Shown in pieces: positions 15,133 through 24,646 of a DNA stretch of 56,217 nucleotides (within the stretch, counting starts at the first letter, position 1; every line of letters begins with the position of its first letter). The stretch spans positions 1 through 56,217 of the forward strand of contig JAZDJP010000038.1 of the NCBI GenBank assembly GCA_043803805.1, given 5' to 3'. The position numbers and the translations under genes were made by a program. The stretch comes from JAZDJP01 sp043803805. Its GTDB lineage: Bacteria > Planctomycetota > JAZDJP01. The notes beneath the pieces are model-generated. The model saw only the letters and a list, made by a program, of their open reading frames with translations. It was not told where the DNA came from and made no database searches.

Positions 15133-18060
15133 ATGAAGATGTTTGCCCGGAAAACGATGCTGGCCGGCGGCGGCTTGCTCGCGATCGCTCTGGCCGCGCC
15201 GGCCGGCGCCGTGGAATTCACGGATTTCAACGGGGTGGCGGGGCCGCTTTCCCAGAATCCGCGGGTGGCCATCGCCCCGACGGGGACGACGTTTGTCGTA
15301 TTCGATCAGACCCAGGTGGGTAGCAACGTCAGCAGTCTGGCCCAGGGCAACAACCTTCTGGGCAACGGGGAGCATTTCGACGCGATGCCGGGCATCAGCC
15401 AGGTGGTGCTCAACATACGCACGCCCAAGAACACCGATTACGGATTCAACGACACGCCCGCCCCGCACGGGAGATTCCAATACGTGACGGTTCTGGGGGG
15501 CACGGCCGATCCCCATTCCTACGCCAGCGCCTGCGGCCTCGACTCCCGCGGGCCCTTCATCTGCTGGAGCGAGGAGGGTGCGGTTGCCGGCGTCCAGGGC
15601 GTCGGTTGCGACAATTTGGAGGTGGTGGGCCAGACGACGGCGGGGAACTCGGACGCCGTGGAGATCATGATCCACGAGGGGCTGGAGAACAGCCGGGCCT
15701 ATTTTTACTGGGCGTGGGTGACCGGCGTCCACGGGGACAACGTGGATCACAATACGCCGATGGTGTGCGGCTACTACGACAATTACAGCAATTTAGGATC
15801 ACATGCCTGGACTCTGGAAAGTTGCCACGAGCCGGCGGTGCCCAAGCCCCTGGACGACGGCATCCGGAGGATCGACACGGAGGTGACGATCCTCCTCAAC
15901 TACCTCGCCTCGTTCGCGACGTTCGATTCCTGCATCGGGATATGCTGGTGGGCCCCGGATTGCCCCTGGTACGACCGGAACTACGCTCCGGTGAATCCCG
16001 CCATGAGGCATGACGACCTGGACCCGGACATTTTCCATTTTGAATACGCGGTCCCGTCGGCCCTGCCGAACTCGGACATCTACTTGGGGCGCACGGGGGA
16101 CGGCGGGCAGGACTTCGCCTACTACGGGGAGGCGGTCAACTCCGTGTCGCAGAACCCGGCGCGCCAGGTGAACCCCGCGATTGCGGTGGACGGGCGGAAT
16201 GTCCCCTACGTGATCTGGGCCGATCCGCGGAACTTCGGCCAGAAGAATCAGTGGCAGCCCTATTTTGCGGCGTTTGACGCCTTCGGCCAGCAGGAGATGA
16301 CAAAGGTGGTTAGCGGCGTCCTGCCGTGGGAAGTGGACGGCGGCGCGCTTCTCCTGAGCAATGTGGCCATAGGATCCCTGGCGCCGTTCGCGCCGGACAT
16401 CGCGGTCACGACCTGGGACGTCTCGACCCACGTGTACACCATCTGGCAGTCCATTGACGCGACCCAGCTCTGGATGGATGTGTCGGAGAACGGGGGAACG
16501 ACATTCGTGGGACGCGATTCCTCGCGGTTCACGGACGCGGTCATCGGCGAGGGCGCCACCCAGCCTCGCCGGGGCGTCCGCGAGAGCGGGGTGAACGGGA
16601 CGGCGACAAGCCCGAGGCTGGCGGCCCTGCGTCTGCCGGACCGGGACATCGTCGCGGCGGTGTGGGTGGACAGCCGTAACGCCGACGCCGCCCATACCTA
16701 TGACATCTACATGGATGTGGACCAGGTCATGGGGCCGGAGGGGACGTTCACGACCCCGGCCACGCTTCTGGGCGGCGCGGACAAGCGGGTGACGGTGTCC
16801 GGCAAGGACGCCCTGGACCCGGATATCGCCATCCGGTCGCGGGGGGCGGGGCAGAATCCCATCATTTACATCACCTGGACGGACTACCGGAACGTGGACG
16901 CGGCGGGGCCGACGGACACGGACATCTACATGACGTACACGACGGATCTCGGGGCCTCGTTCGCGACGCCCGTGCGCGTCAACAGCGACACGGTGCGCGT
17001 CATCCAGGAGGACGCGGCCATTGACGTGGCGGGCAACCAGGACCGGGTGTATGTGACATGGCGGGACGAGCGGGAGGGTCGCAGCGACGTCTACGTGGCC
17101 ATCGCCCGGACTCTCGCGCCCGCCGACGGCGACTTCGAAAACACGCGCCTGGATCCGGCGGGGGACGGGGTGTTCACGTTCGAGGACAAGGACAACCCGG
17201 ACATCGCCGCGGACGTCGGCGGCAATTTCGTGGTGGTCTGGGAGGACGCGCGTCGCACCCAGAACGGCCAGGCCCAGGCCGGCGGCACCACGGACACGTG
17301 GGTGGAGTACGCCAAGAGTTCGGACACCTCCAACGGCGCCCCCACGCCGCCGGAACTGCGTTTGGGGGACAGCGGCCAGATGGGGTCCGAGGTGGTTGTC
17401 TCCTGGGATCCCAGCCCCGAGACCGACGTGTCGGCCTACCGGGTGTACCGCGAGGACAACGCCACGCAGTACGATGATCAGGGGAACCCCATCTACAAGA
17501 TGAGGCCGGGGGAGCAGGTCAGTTTTATTCTCACCTACGTGGCGGATCCGGGGCCCGACGGGAAGATGAACACGGCGGATGATATTATTTTCCAGGTGCC
17601 GCCGCCCTACAACTGGAATCTCACGCAGAACCAGTCCGGTTCCCTCACTCTCATGGGCGCGGACGTGGACTTCATTGATTACACCGCGGGCATGAATCCC
17701 GGGACGATTGATGTTCTGGTCGCCAACGACACATTTGGCGGCCAGCCGGTGACCATCACGTTCGAGATCACCAGTTACCTGTGGCACGGCGTCCAGGCCA
17801 TCGGTTCCGCCACCACGGCGGCCGGATCCTCCCAGGATTACTATTCCTTCCGCGAGGACACCGCGAACCTGGAGGAGGGTGTCACCTACCGGTACAAGGT
17901 GACGGCGCTGGATGACGCGGGGAACGAAAGCAACTTCTCCACGAAATCCATTTTCGTGACGTACACCCGCGAGGCCAGAGGCCAGACCGGCAACTCCGGG
18001 GGCGGAAGCGCCAAAGGCGCCTGCTTCATCGGCGCCGTGAGGAAGTACATGAGGAAGTAG
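15133..18060 (+). CDS. Exported BNR/sialidase-like propeller protein with C-terminal CFIG box
   Basis: ATG 15133 follows AGGAGA by six bases and opens a signal peptide (MKMFARKTMLAGG..., cleavage after APAGA). ATG 15118 upstream is an alternative. Most of the 975 residues form a propeller with repeats such as IIYITWTDYRN, TDTDIYMTYTTDLGASF and WRDEREGRSDVYVAIART, homologous to its two neighbours. A fibronectin-III-like region lies near residues 745-945, interrupted by an insert. The C terminus is GACFIGAVRKYMRK, with Cys964 twelve residues from the end followed by basic residues. It has its own sigma54 promoter. The ligand is unknown. Confidence 0.85.
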   Translation: MKMFARKTMLAGGGLLAIALAAPAGAVEFTDFNGVAGPLSQNPRVAIAPTGTTFVVFDQTQVGSNVSSLAQGNNLLGNGEHFDAMPGISQVVLNIRTPKNTDYGFNDTPAPHGRFQYVTVLGGTADPHSYASACGLDSRGPFICWSEEGAVAGVQGVGCDNLEVVGQTTAGNSDAVEIMIHEGLENSRAYFYWAWVTGVHGDNVDHNTPMVCGYYDNYSNLGSHAWTLESCHEPAVPKPLDDGIRRIDTEVTILLNYLASFATFDSCIGICWWAPDCPWYDRNYAPVNPAMRHDDLDPDIFHFEYAVPSALPNSDIYLGRTGDGGQDFAYYGEAVNSVSQNPARQVNPAIAVDGRNVPYVIWADPRNFGQKNQWQPYFAAFDAFGQQEMTKVVSGVLPWEVDGGALLLSNVAIGSLAPFAPDIAVTTWDVSTHVYTIWQSIDATQLWMDVSENGGTTFVGRDSSRFTDAVIGEGATQPRRGVRESGVNGTATSPRLAALRLPDRDIVAAVWVDSRNADAAHTYDIYMDVDQVMGPEGTFTTPATLLGGADKRVTVSGKDALDPDIAIRSRGAGQNPIIYITWTDYRNVDAAGPTDTDIYMTYTTDLGASFATPVRVNSDTVRVIQEDAAIDVAGNQDRVYVTWRDEREGRSDVYVAIARTLAPADGDFENTRLDPAGDGVFTFEDKDNPDIAADVGGNFVVVWEDARRTQNGQAQAGGTTDTWVEYAKSSDTSNGAPTPPELRLGDSGQMGSEVVVSWDPSPETDVSAYRVYREDNATQYDDQGNPIYKMRPGEQVSFILTYVADPGPDGKMNTADDIIFQVPPPYNWNLTQNQSGSLTLMGADVDFIDYTAGMNPGTIDVLVANDTFGGQPVTITFEITSYLWHGVQAIGSATTAAGSSQDYYSFREDTANLEEGVTYRYKVTALDDAGNESNFSTKSIFVTYTREARGQTGNSGGGSAKGACFIGAVRKYMRK

Positions 18061-18122
18061 ACTCTTGGTTGTGAAATCTTGTGAGAAACGGCAAGGGAAT
18101 ATGGTTTGCGAGGTGATCAAAT

Positions 18123-18175
18123 CGCTCATCCTGAGCCCGTCGAAGGATGAGCCACCGCTCATGGTTCGTGGTTCG
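18123..18175. repeat. Double-hairpin dispersed repeat (degenerate copy)
   Basis: CGCTCATCCTGAGCCCGTCG begins a hairpin with arms GCTCATCCT/AGGATGAGC; the second hairpin (GCTCATGGTTCG...) is truncated. It lies between two exported-protein genes. Related full copies are at 27000-27068 and 35734-35803. Confidence 0.75.
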
Positions 18176-18266
18176 ACATTTATTTTAATTTTTAAGGAAG
18201 AAACGCGAAAGGCGCCGGTGATCGGTTGAAAATTCCGGCTTGAGAAGTCTTCGGGAGGGGGATAGA

Positions 18267-20252
18267 ATGGGCGTCCTCATGATGTCACGGCGGCGGATCA
18301 TCGCGGCGGTGTTTCTGGTGGGGGCCGGTCTTGTGGCGGCGCCGACGGTCGGCATCGAGTTCACCCAGTTTCGCCAGGTGGCCAACGGTCAGGTGGCCAC
18401 CAGCCTGCCCCAGCACCCGGCCATCGCGGCGGGGAATACCGGGGCCGTCTACATCGCGTGGGAAAAGGTGGTCGGCGCGGATTCCACCATCGGGTTCACC
18501 CGGTCGGCCAACGGCGGACTCGACTGGCGGGAACTTCCGATTGACGTGAACGACAGCGGGGACGTGGGGCGGTCGCTTATCAACGGCGCCGGGGGAGCGG
18601 GCGGGCGGCATGCCGTTCCCTCCCTTGTCGCCGACGCCCGGGACATCCCGTATGTGACGTGGTTCGATCCGCGATTCTGGCTTGCCCTCACCCCGTATGA
18701 ATACGAACCCTATTTCGCGGAAATGGGGCGCTACGGGGAGGGCGCGGTTCCCAACCGGCCCCTCGACGGATCCATCCTTGACACGGCGGCCGGGTGCGTT
18801 GCGGTTCCCAATCAGATCGGGTGCTATCGCAACGTTCTCCTCGACCGGCCCGACGTGGATGCCGCGACATGGGCGCTTTCCACCCACGTCTATTTCGTCT
18901 GGTCCGCCGACCGGTACCGACGCATCTACTTCACGGGTTATTCGACGAAGGACGACGAGGCGTTCTTCGATCTCCACATCAACCGGACGGATGTCGCGGG
19001 GGTGGGGACTTCCGTCCGGCGGGTGGACAACTCGGGGCTGGCCTTTGAACGGTTTAGTCCGAAGCTTGCCGTGTGGAAGGGCCTGGACCGGGACATCGCC
19101 TTCATCGCCTGGACGGACACGCGCAACGCCGACATCAATCACACGTCGGACATCTACTTCGCCTCGGAGACGGTGTACAACACGACGTCCCTCGTCACGG
19201 CTCCGAGCGTTGACTTCAACGACACAAATGACAATGTCCGCGTCACCACCTCCGGTTTCTCGGCCCGGGAGCCGGTCATCGCGGTCGCCGAGCGGGGGCC
19301 GGGTCTTTCCCCGCGGGCCATCGTCGCCTGGACCGATTCCCGGAACGAGGTGGGGGGGGACGGGAACACGGACATCTACATTTCGTATTCCGACGACTAC
19401 GGGATCACCTGGGCCCCGGCCGTCCGGGTGAACGACACCGCCTCCAATTCCACCGAGGACCAGCCGGCACTGGCCGTGAACGCCCGCCGCGGATGGATCT
19501 ACATCGCCTACCGGAGCGAGCGGGCCGGCCGGAGCGATGTCTATTTTGCCCTGGCCAGGACCAGCGCGCCCACGCAGACTTCCGATTTCGAGAACGTCCG
19601 CATCCTCCCGGTGGACCAGGGGCAGGAGACGCTTGAGGATAAGGGCATGCCGGATGTCGCCGTGGATTCCTCCGGCAACGCGGCCCTGGTGTGGGAAACG
19701 GGGTATGTGCAGGATGGGAATCCCCTGGACGTCCTCTGGTTCTGCAAGACCTCCGACATCGAGACCGGCCCGCCTGCCGCGCCCTCCCTCGACGTCCCCA
19801 ACTGCGGCCAGGAGGGGTTGAACATCACCATCGCCTGGGGGCCCAATGCCGAGATGGATATCGCCTCGTACAACGTCTACCGATCCGATGACGGTGCGAC
19901 GCCCCAGGCCATCCAGTATCTCCCGGCGAGCACGCCTCTCCTGACGTTCAACCAGTTTCTGGGGCTCTACCAGTACACGGACCAGCAGGTTCTCACGGGG
20001 GCGATCACGTTGCTTCCGGGCGTCACCTACACGTATGCCGTCACGGCCGTGGATGACGCCGGGAACGAGAGCGGGCTGTCCGATCAGAGGTTCTCCGTCA
20101 CGTATGATCCCCAGCCGGTTGGAAACAACACCGGCCAGAAGTCCTGTTTCCTCGGTCGGATGCGGGCGGACGCGCCCCGGAGGACGCCACCCGCCCGGCC
20201 TCCCGAACCCCCCGGACCCCGGGGCATTCTCCGATGGCTCGGGATGCGTTGA
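18267..20252 (+). CDS. Exported BNR/sialidase-like propeller protein with CFLG box
   Basis: ATG 18267 is preceded by GGGAGGGGG and gives a signal peptide (MGVLMMSRRRIIAAVFLVGAG...). The 661-residue protein repeats the architecture of its neighbours: propeller with SYSDDYGITW, IVAWTDSRNEVGGDGNTDIY and YRSERAGRSDVYFALART, then a fibronectin-III-like domain (YTYAVTAVDDAGNESGLSD). The CFLG box is at Cys627, followed by a Pro/Arg-rich tail of about 30 residues that overlaps the start of the next gene. The upstream gap (18061-18266) holds the double-hairpin repeat and no sigma54 site. Its function is probably extracellular recognition; catalysis is unproven. Confidence 0.83.
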   Translation: MGVLMMSRRRIIAAVFLVGAGLVAAPTVGIEFTQFRQVANGQVATSLPQHPAIAAGNTGAVYIAWEKVVGADSTIGFTRSANGGLDWRELPIDVNDSGDVGRSLINGAGGAGGRHAVPSLVADARDIPYVTWFDPRFWLALTPYEYEPYFAEMGRYGEGAVPNRPLDGSILDTAAGCVAVPNQIGCYRNVLLDRPDVDAATWALSTHVYFVWSADRYRRIYFTGYSTKDDEAFFDLHINRTDVAGVGTSVRRVDNSGLAFERFSPKLAVWKGLDRDIAFIAWTDTRNADINHTSDIYFASETVYNTTSLVTAPSVDFNDTNDNVRVTTSGFSAREPVIAVAERGPGLSPRAIVAWTDSRNEVGGDGNTDIYISYSDDYGITWAPAVRVNDTASNSTEDQPALAVNARRGWIYIAYRSERAGRSDVYFALARTSAPTQTSDFENVRILPVDQGQETLEDKGMPDVAVDSSGNAALVWETGYVQDGNPLDVLWFCKTSDIETGPPAAPSLDVPNCGQEGLNITIAWGPNAEMDIASYNVYRSDDGATPQAIQYLPASTPLLTFNQFLGLYQYTDQQVLTGAITLLPGVTYTYAVTAVDDAGNESGLSDQRFSVTYDPQPVGNNTGQKSCFLGRMRADAPRRTPPARPPEPPGPRGILRWLGMR

Positions 20253-22693
20253 CCCGATTGGACATTCCCATGGTTTTTCGGATTCTTCGCGGCAGGCGCG
20301 TTGTTTTTTACGGGATCCTGACGACCCTGTTTTGTTTCGCCGCCGCCCCGGCCGTCCCCGGCGAGGGAGTTTCCCCCGCGGTCCCGCGGATCGTCCTGCC
20401 CGCCGAGGGGTGGGAAATGGGGGGTGTCGAACAAAACACCAAGGTGACCCGCCGTTTCCCGCTGAAGAACGACGGCGCCGCGGAACTGATCATCACCCGG
20501 GTCCAGCCGGGATGTGGTTGCACCACCACCAATTATTCGCGAAAAATCGCCCCCGGCGGGGAGGGTTTCATCGAGCTCACCCTCGATGCGACCAAGCCGG
20601 TGGGCAGTTGGGTGAACCATGTGGATGTGGATTCCAACGATCCGGCCCGGCCCACGGCGCGCGTTCCCCTCAAGGCCTCGGTTCTTCCCGGGGGGCCCCA
20701 GAAAGCGCGCAGGGATGTGCCTTATCCCATTCTTGTCGTCAGCCCGAATCCATTCGATTTCGGGGTGATCTTCGGGCGTGAAAACCGGGAGGCCGTCTTC
20801 ACCCTTCGGAACATGGGGGGGGTGCCGCTCGAAATCCAGAGAATCCAGGGGCTTCCCCCGGCCAACGTCGCGGGCGGGAATCTTCCCTCTTCCATGTTCA
20901 ACGTGGATGTGGAATTTGTCGGGGGACGGCGCGACCGTCTCCGGCCGGAGGAGAGCGTGGATGTCAAAATCACATTCAAGAACGTGGGGGACCGCGGGGT
21001 CATCGAGCGCCGGGTCGCCATTCAGACCAACAGCATGCAGCCCACGATGGAGGCGCGCGCCATCGGCTACTCCGTCGGCGCCCCACGCCCGATGGCGCAG
21101 TTGTCCCGGCAATCGTGGAATTTCGGGGTGGCGCCGGAGGGGACGCCGGTCACCCACGATCTTGTCATCACCAATGTCGGGACGGCGGACCTGGTCCTCC
21201 GCGGTTTCCGCATGAGCGGGGTGCCCGACAAGCGGGTCCGGGTGGAGATCGCGGGTCCGGCAACCGTTCCGCCGGGGGGCGTCTCCGCGGCGCGGGTCAT
21301 CGTGGAGGGGATCCGGGGGACGGTCAAGGCGACGCTCCTCCTCGAATCGAACGACTTCGACGCCCCCCCGTCTCTGCTGATTCTCGGCGGCATCGGCACG
21401 GTGGAGGAGGCCCGACGGGCCCGGGAATTTGTCGAGGAACAGAATGCCGACCGGGCCGTCCTTCTTTTCACCAGCGACGAGCGCGGCGAGATCGAGAACT
21501 GCGGATGCTTCGACGGCCAGCTCGGGGGATTTCCGCGTCTGGGGAAACTCGTCCGGGATATCGCCGCCACGTCTCCGGTCCTTTTTCTCTCCGCGGGGGA
21601 CCTCTTTGGATTCAAGGAGGATCCTTATCCCCTCCGGGCCCGGACGGCGCTCAAGGCCCTCGCGGCCCTCCAGGCCGACGCCCTCGTCCCGGGGGAGCGG
21701 GAGTTCGTCTTCGGACCGGAATTCCTGGAGACGTCGCTCGCCGGAATTCCGCTTTTGACCGCGAATCTGGTCGTGGCGGAGGACGGAAGGCCCTTGGGGA
21801 CCGCGAACCTCGTGAAGACTCTGGCGGGCCGGAAGGTGGCGGTCACGGGGGTCCTGGGCGAAAACATGCCGGCGTCCGGCGTCCGGGTGAACCCGCCGGG
21901 CAAGGCCCTTGAGCGGGCGCTGAAGGACATGGTCCGGGATCGTCCGGACGCGGTGGTCGTGGTGGCCCACGCCGGTTGGGACGGATCCGTCGCGCTTGTC
22001 GAGGGCATTCGCGACCGGGCGCTTCGCGAGTCCGTGAAGGTTGTCATCGTCGGGCACGGGGAGGGCGCGGCAAAGGCGGAGGAGCGGGGTGGCGTCCTGT
22101 ACGTCCAGCTTGGTGGAGACGCCGTGAAGAAACTGGGGCGTGTGGAGATTCTCTACCGGAAGGACGGGGGATACATCCGGGCCCGGGGATCGTTCCTGGA
22201 TCTTGACAAGCGGGTGGGGGAGGATCCCGCGATGGTCGCGCTTCTGGCGGAATACCGGGCGAAACTGGCGGAGATTCCCCCGCCGCCGGAGGCGGTCGCG
22301 CCCGGTCCCCGGTACGAAGGGACGGAAAGCTGCATCGAATGCCACAAGAAGGATTACCCGGTCGCGGTCTCGACGTGGCTTTCCTCCCGCCATGCCCATG
22401 CCATCGATTCGCTCAAGGCGAAGAAGAACGAGAACGATCCCGTCTGTCTCGGGTGTCACACGGTGGGTTACCGCAGGCCCAGCGGCTTCCGGCGGCTGGA
22501 CCTCACTCCGAAACTGGCCAACGTCGGTTGCGAAAGTTGCCATGGCTCCGGGGGGGATCATCTGCAGAATCCGAACAAACCCTACCGGCCTCCCGCGGAC
22601 GTGAACGCGGTTTGCATCACCTGCCACACGTCCGCGAACAGCCCCGCCTATGAGTTCAAGGCGTACATGGGGAAGATCAAACACTGGAAGTAA
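20234..22693 (+). CDS. DUF1573 repeats - UshA-like metallophosphatase domain - tetrahaem cytochrome c fusion
   Basis: An exported 819-residue protein (hydrophobic segment YGILTTLFCFAAAPAV near residues 26-41). Residues about 50-390 contain ASH-type DUF1573 domains, the first with the signature PGCGCTTTN near 95. Residues about 400-650 match the UshA-like (seleno)protein family: LLFTSDERGEIENCGCFDGQLGG and FLSAGDLFGF. The last ~130 residues carry four CXXCH haem sites (CIECH, CLGCH, CESCH, CITCH at about 699, 738, 765, 794), like cytochrome c554-type carriers. It probably transfers electrons in the periplasm. ATG 20234 overlaps the upstream gene by 19 bases; ATG 20270 is an alternative with a shorter n-region. 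Cys, not UGA, is present at the CGC site. Confidence 0.85.
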   Translation: MARDALTRLDIPMVFRILRGRRVVFYGILTTLFCFAAAPAVPGEGVSPAVPRIVLPAEGWEMGGVEQNTKVTRRFPLKNDGAAELIITRVQPGCGCTTTNYSRKIAPGGEGFIELTLDATKPVGSWVNHVDVDSNDPARPTARVPLKASVLPGGPQKARRDVPYPILVVSPNPFDFGVIFGRENREAVFTLRNMGGVPLEIQRIQGLPPANVAGGNLPSSMFNVDVEFVGGRRDRLRPEESVDVKITFKNVGDRGVIERRVAIQTNSMQPTMEARAIGYSVGAPRPMAQLSRQSWNFGVAPEGTPVTHDLVITNVGTADLVLRGFRMSGVPDKRVRVEIAGPATVPPGGVSAARVIVEGIRGTVKATLLLESNDFDAPPSLLILGGIGTVEEARRAREFVEEQNADRAVLLFTSDERGEIENCGCFDGQLGGFPRLGKLVRDIAATSPVLFLSAGDLFGFKEDPYPLRARTALKALAALQADALVPGEREFVFGPEFLETSLAGIPLLTANLVVAEDGRPLGTANLVKTLAGRKVAVTGVLGENMPASGVRVNPPGKALERALKDMVRDRPDAVVVVAHAGWDGSVALVEGIRDRALRESVKVVIVGHGEGAAKAEERGGVLYVQLGGDAVKKLGRVEILYRKDGGYIRARGSFLDLDKRVGEDPAMVALLAEYRAKLAEIPPPPEAVAPGPRYEGTESCIECHKKDYPVAVSTWLSSRHAHAIDSLKAKKNENDPVCLGCHTVGYRRPSGFRRLDLTPKLANVGCESCHGSGGDHLQNPNKPYRPPADVNAVCITCHTSANSPAYEFKAYMGKIKHWK

Positions 22694-22711
22694 GAAATCG
22701 ATTGAAATCTG

Positions 22712-22740
22712 TTGTTGATACCGGTCTCGCCGGGTACAAT
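22712..22740 (+). promoter_or_regulatory. Candidate sigma-70 promoter of the pilus-assembly operon
   Basis: TTGTTG (22712-22717), a 17-base spacer and TACAAT (22735-22740) lie 55 bases ahead of ATG 22796. The -35 overlaps a TTGTTGA word seen in other gaps. The -35 match is weak (three of six). Confidence 0.4.
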
Positions 22741-22795
22741 GCGCCGGTCGTCCGCCGGGGAATCCGGGGGGCGGTTCCCGTCCGGGGAGTCGGCA

Positions 22796-24640
22796 ATGCC
22801 GATGTTGAAGAAATCATCCGCCTGGGGTATTGACGTGGGGGCCCACGGCGTCAAGGCCGTGAAGCTGGTGGCCGAGGGCGAGGGGCTCCGCGTCGCCGAT
22901 TTCGATATCGTCAATTTCGCCGACGTGTCCGGCGAGGACGATCGGACCCTCGGGGCCATCCGTCTCCTGCTCTCCCGAAACCGCATCCGCGGCAAGGACC
23001 GGGTCGCCGTCTCGGTCGTCGATCTTTTCAGCAAGAACATCGTCCTCCCGCCGGTGGACGACACCCGCGTCGCCAAGATCGTTGATTACGAGGCCCGCCA
23101 GCAGATTCCTTTTCCGATCGACGACGTCATCTGGGACTATCAGGTCATCGGAGCGGGCAAGAGCGTCGGCGAGGAGATGGAGGTTGCGCTTTTCGCCGTC
23201 AAGAAGGAGGCCGTCCAGGAGATCGTCGCCAAGGTCCGCCAGGCGGGGCTACCGCTGGACATCATCCAGGGCGCTCCGGTCGCGCTTTACAATTTCCAGC
23301 GGTATGAAAACCAGGAGGAGGCCGCGACGGTGGTCCTGGATGTCGGGGCCAAAAGCACCCACTTCATCATCCAGGACGGCGATCGGTTCTACTTCCGCCG
23401 GCTTCCCGTCGCGGGCAATGACATCACCTCCGCCCTCCAGAAGAAATTCCAGATCTCCTTTGAGGAGGCCGAGGACCTGAAACGCAACGCCGCCACCTCC
23501 AAGCAGGTGGACAAGCTCTTCGCCCTCATGCGGCCGGTCCTCCGCGATCTCCTCGGCGAGGTCCAGCGCTCCATCGGATTCTATCGCTCGCGCACCCGCC
23601 AGGTGGCCATCGCGAAGGTTCTGCTCCTGGGCGACAGTTTCCGGATGGACATGCTCGCCCGGTTCTTTGCCGAAAACCTTGGCTATCCCGTCGAGGTCCT
23701 GAAGCAGTGCAAGGAGATTCAGCCGATCGAGGGCGAGCGCCGGGCCGAGTTCGACCAGAATTTTTTGAGCTTCGGGGTGGCGCTGGGGCTGGCGGTCCAG
23801 GCCATGGGCGAGGGCATCATCACCACGAACCTCATCCCGAAGGACCTGGCCCGCGCAAAAGCCGCCTCCGAGCGGCGCCCGCTGTTCATCGCGGCAGCGG
23901 CGCTTCTGGCGGTCCTGGCCGGCACGGCCCACTACTCCGCCGTGAAGCAGGAAAAGACGCTCAAGGATCTCCCGGGCAACATCGCCAGCGTGAGGAAAAC
24001 GGCCGACGGGCAGGAACGGACCCTGGAAGAGCTCACCCGGCAGGAGCAGCCCATCCTTGACAAGATCGTGTTTCTGAGGGATCTGCGGCGTGATCAGACG
24101 CTGTGGCTTCCGGTGATGGGAACGCTCATGAGCGCCATTCCCGCCGGGGAACTCTGGGTGGACGATGTGACGATGGAACTCACCACCCCGTCGGCGTGGA
24201 AGGCCCGCATGGAGGAGAAGGCCCGGAAGGGGGGAGGCGTGGTTGGCGGGCGACCGACCGGGGGAATGGCGAATCTGGGATCATCCGCCCCGGCGCCCGT
24301 CGCCGGATCCGCCGTTCCGGCGGCCGAGATCCGGGCGCTTGGTGTGGAAGTCGCCGGCCGCATCCGGTACCGGGACAACGAGGCCCGGTCCGTGCAATAC
24401 ATCCGGGACACCCTGCTCCGGAAGTTCAAGGGACAGAGCAACTTCAAGGATTTCGACATCGTGGCGAATCGGCCGATTCCCCGGGCGGTGCGGAAGGACC
24501 CGGTCGCGGCGGAAGGGAAATCCGTGGCCAAGGAGATCCGGGTGGGGGACAAGGTCATCCTGCGGACCATACCCCCGGATGAGAACGATTACTTCGGATT
24601 CACCGTGATGGGATTTGTCGAGTTCCCGGCGGGGGGATAG
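22796..24640 (+). CDS. pilM: PilM-PilN fusion, type IV pilus / type II secretion inner-membrane assembly protein
   Basis: ATG 22796 has GGGGAG six bases upstream. Residues 1-350 are PilM, an actin-like ATP-binding protein (SSAWGIDVGAHGVKAVKLV; later VLDVGAKSTHFIIQDGDRFYFRRLPVAGNDIT). After NLIPKDL, a single transmembrane helix (about 359-382) leads into a PilN/GspL-like domain with LxELTRQEQPILDKI and WLPVMGTLMSAIPAGELWVDDV, ending with a ferredoxin-like periplasmic part. PilM and PilN normally are two proteins, with PilM bound to the cytoplasmic tail of PilN; here they are one chain of 614 residues. Next comes a PilO-like gene after six bases, so this is the first gene of an assembly operon. 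Confidence 0.85.
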   Translation: MPMLKKSSAWGIDVGAHGVKAVKLVAEGEGLRVADFDIVNFADVSGEDDRTLGAIRLLLSRNRIRGKDRVAVSVVDLFSKNIVLPPVDDTRVAKIVDYEARQQIPFPIDDVIWDYQVIGAGKSVGEEMEVALFAVKKEAVQEIVAKVRQAGLPLDIIQGAPVALYNFQRYENQEEAATVVLDVGAKSTHFIIQDGDRFYFRRLPVAGNDITSALQKKFQISFEEAEDLKRNAATSKQVDKLFALMRPVLRDLLGEVQRSIGFYRSRTRQVAIAKVLLLGDSFRMDMLARFFAENLGYPVEVLKQCKEIQPIEGERRAEFDQNFLSFGVALGLAVQAMGEGIITTNLIPKDLARAKAASERRPLFIAAAALLAVLAGTAHYSAVKQEKTLKDLPGNIASVRKTADGQERTLEELTRQEQPILDKIVFLRDLRRDQTLWLPVMGTLMSAIPAGELWVDDVTMELTTPSAWKARMEEKARKGGGVVGGRPTGGMANLGSSAPAPVAGSAVPAAEIRALGVEVAGRIRYRDNEARSVQYIRDTLLRKFKGQSNFKDFDIVANRPIPRAVRKDPVAAEGKSVAKEIRVGDKVILRTIPPDENDYFGFTVMGFVEFPAGG

Positions 24641-24646
24641 GGGTTT

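Noticed and set aside
21480..21530. Selenoprotein in the UshA-like domain
   Set aside because: The CGC block is encoded by Cys codons; there is no in-frame TGA and no SECIS-like structure noticed.
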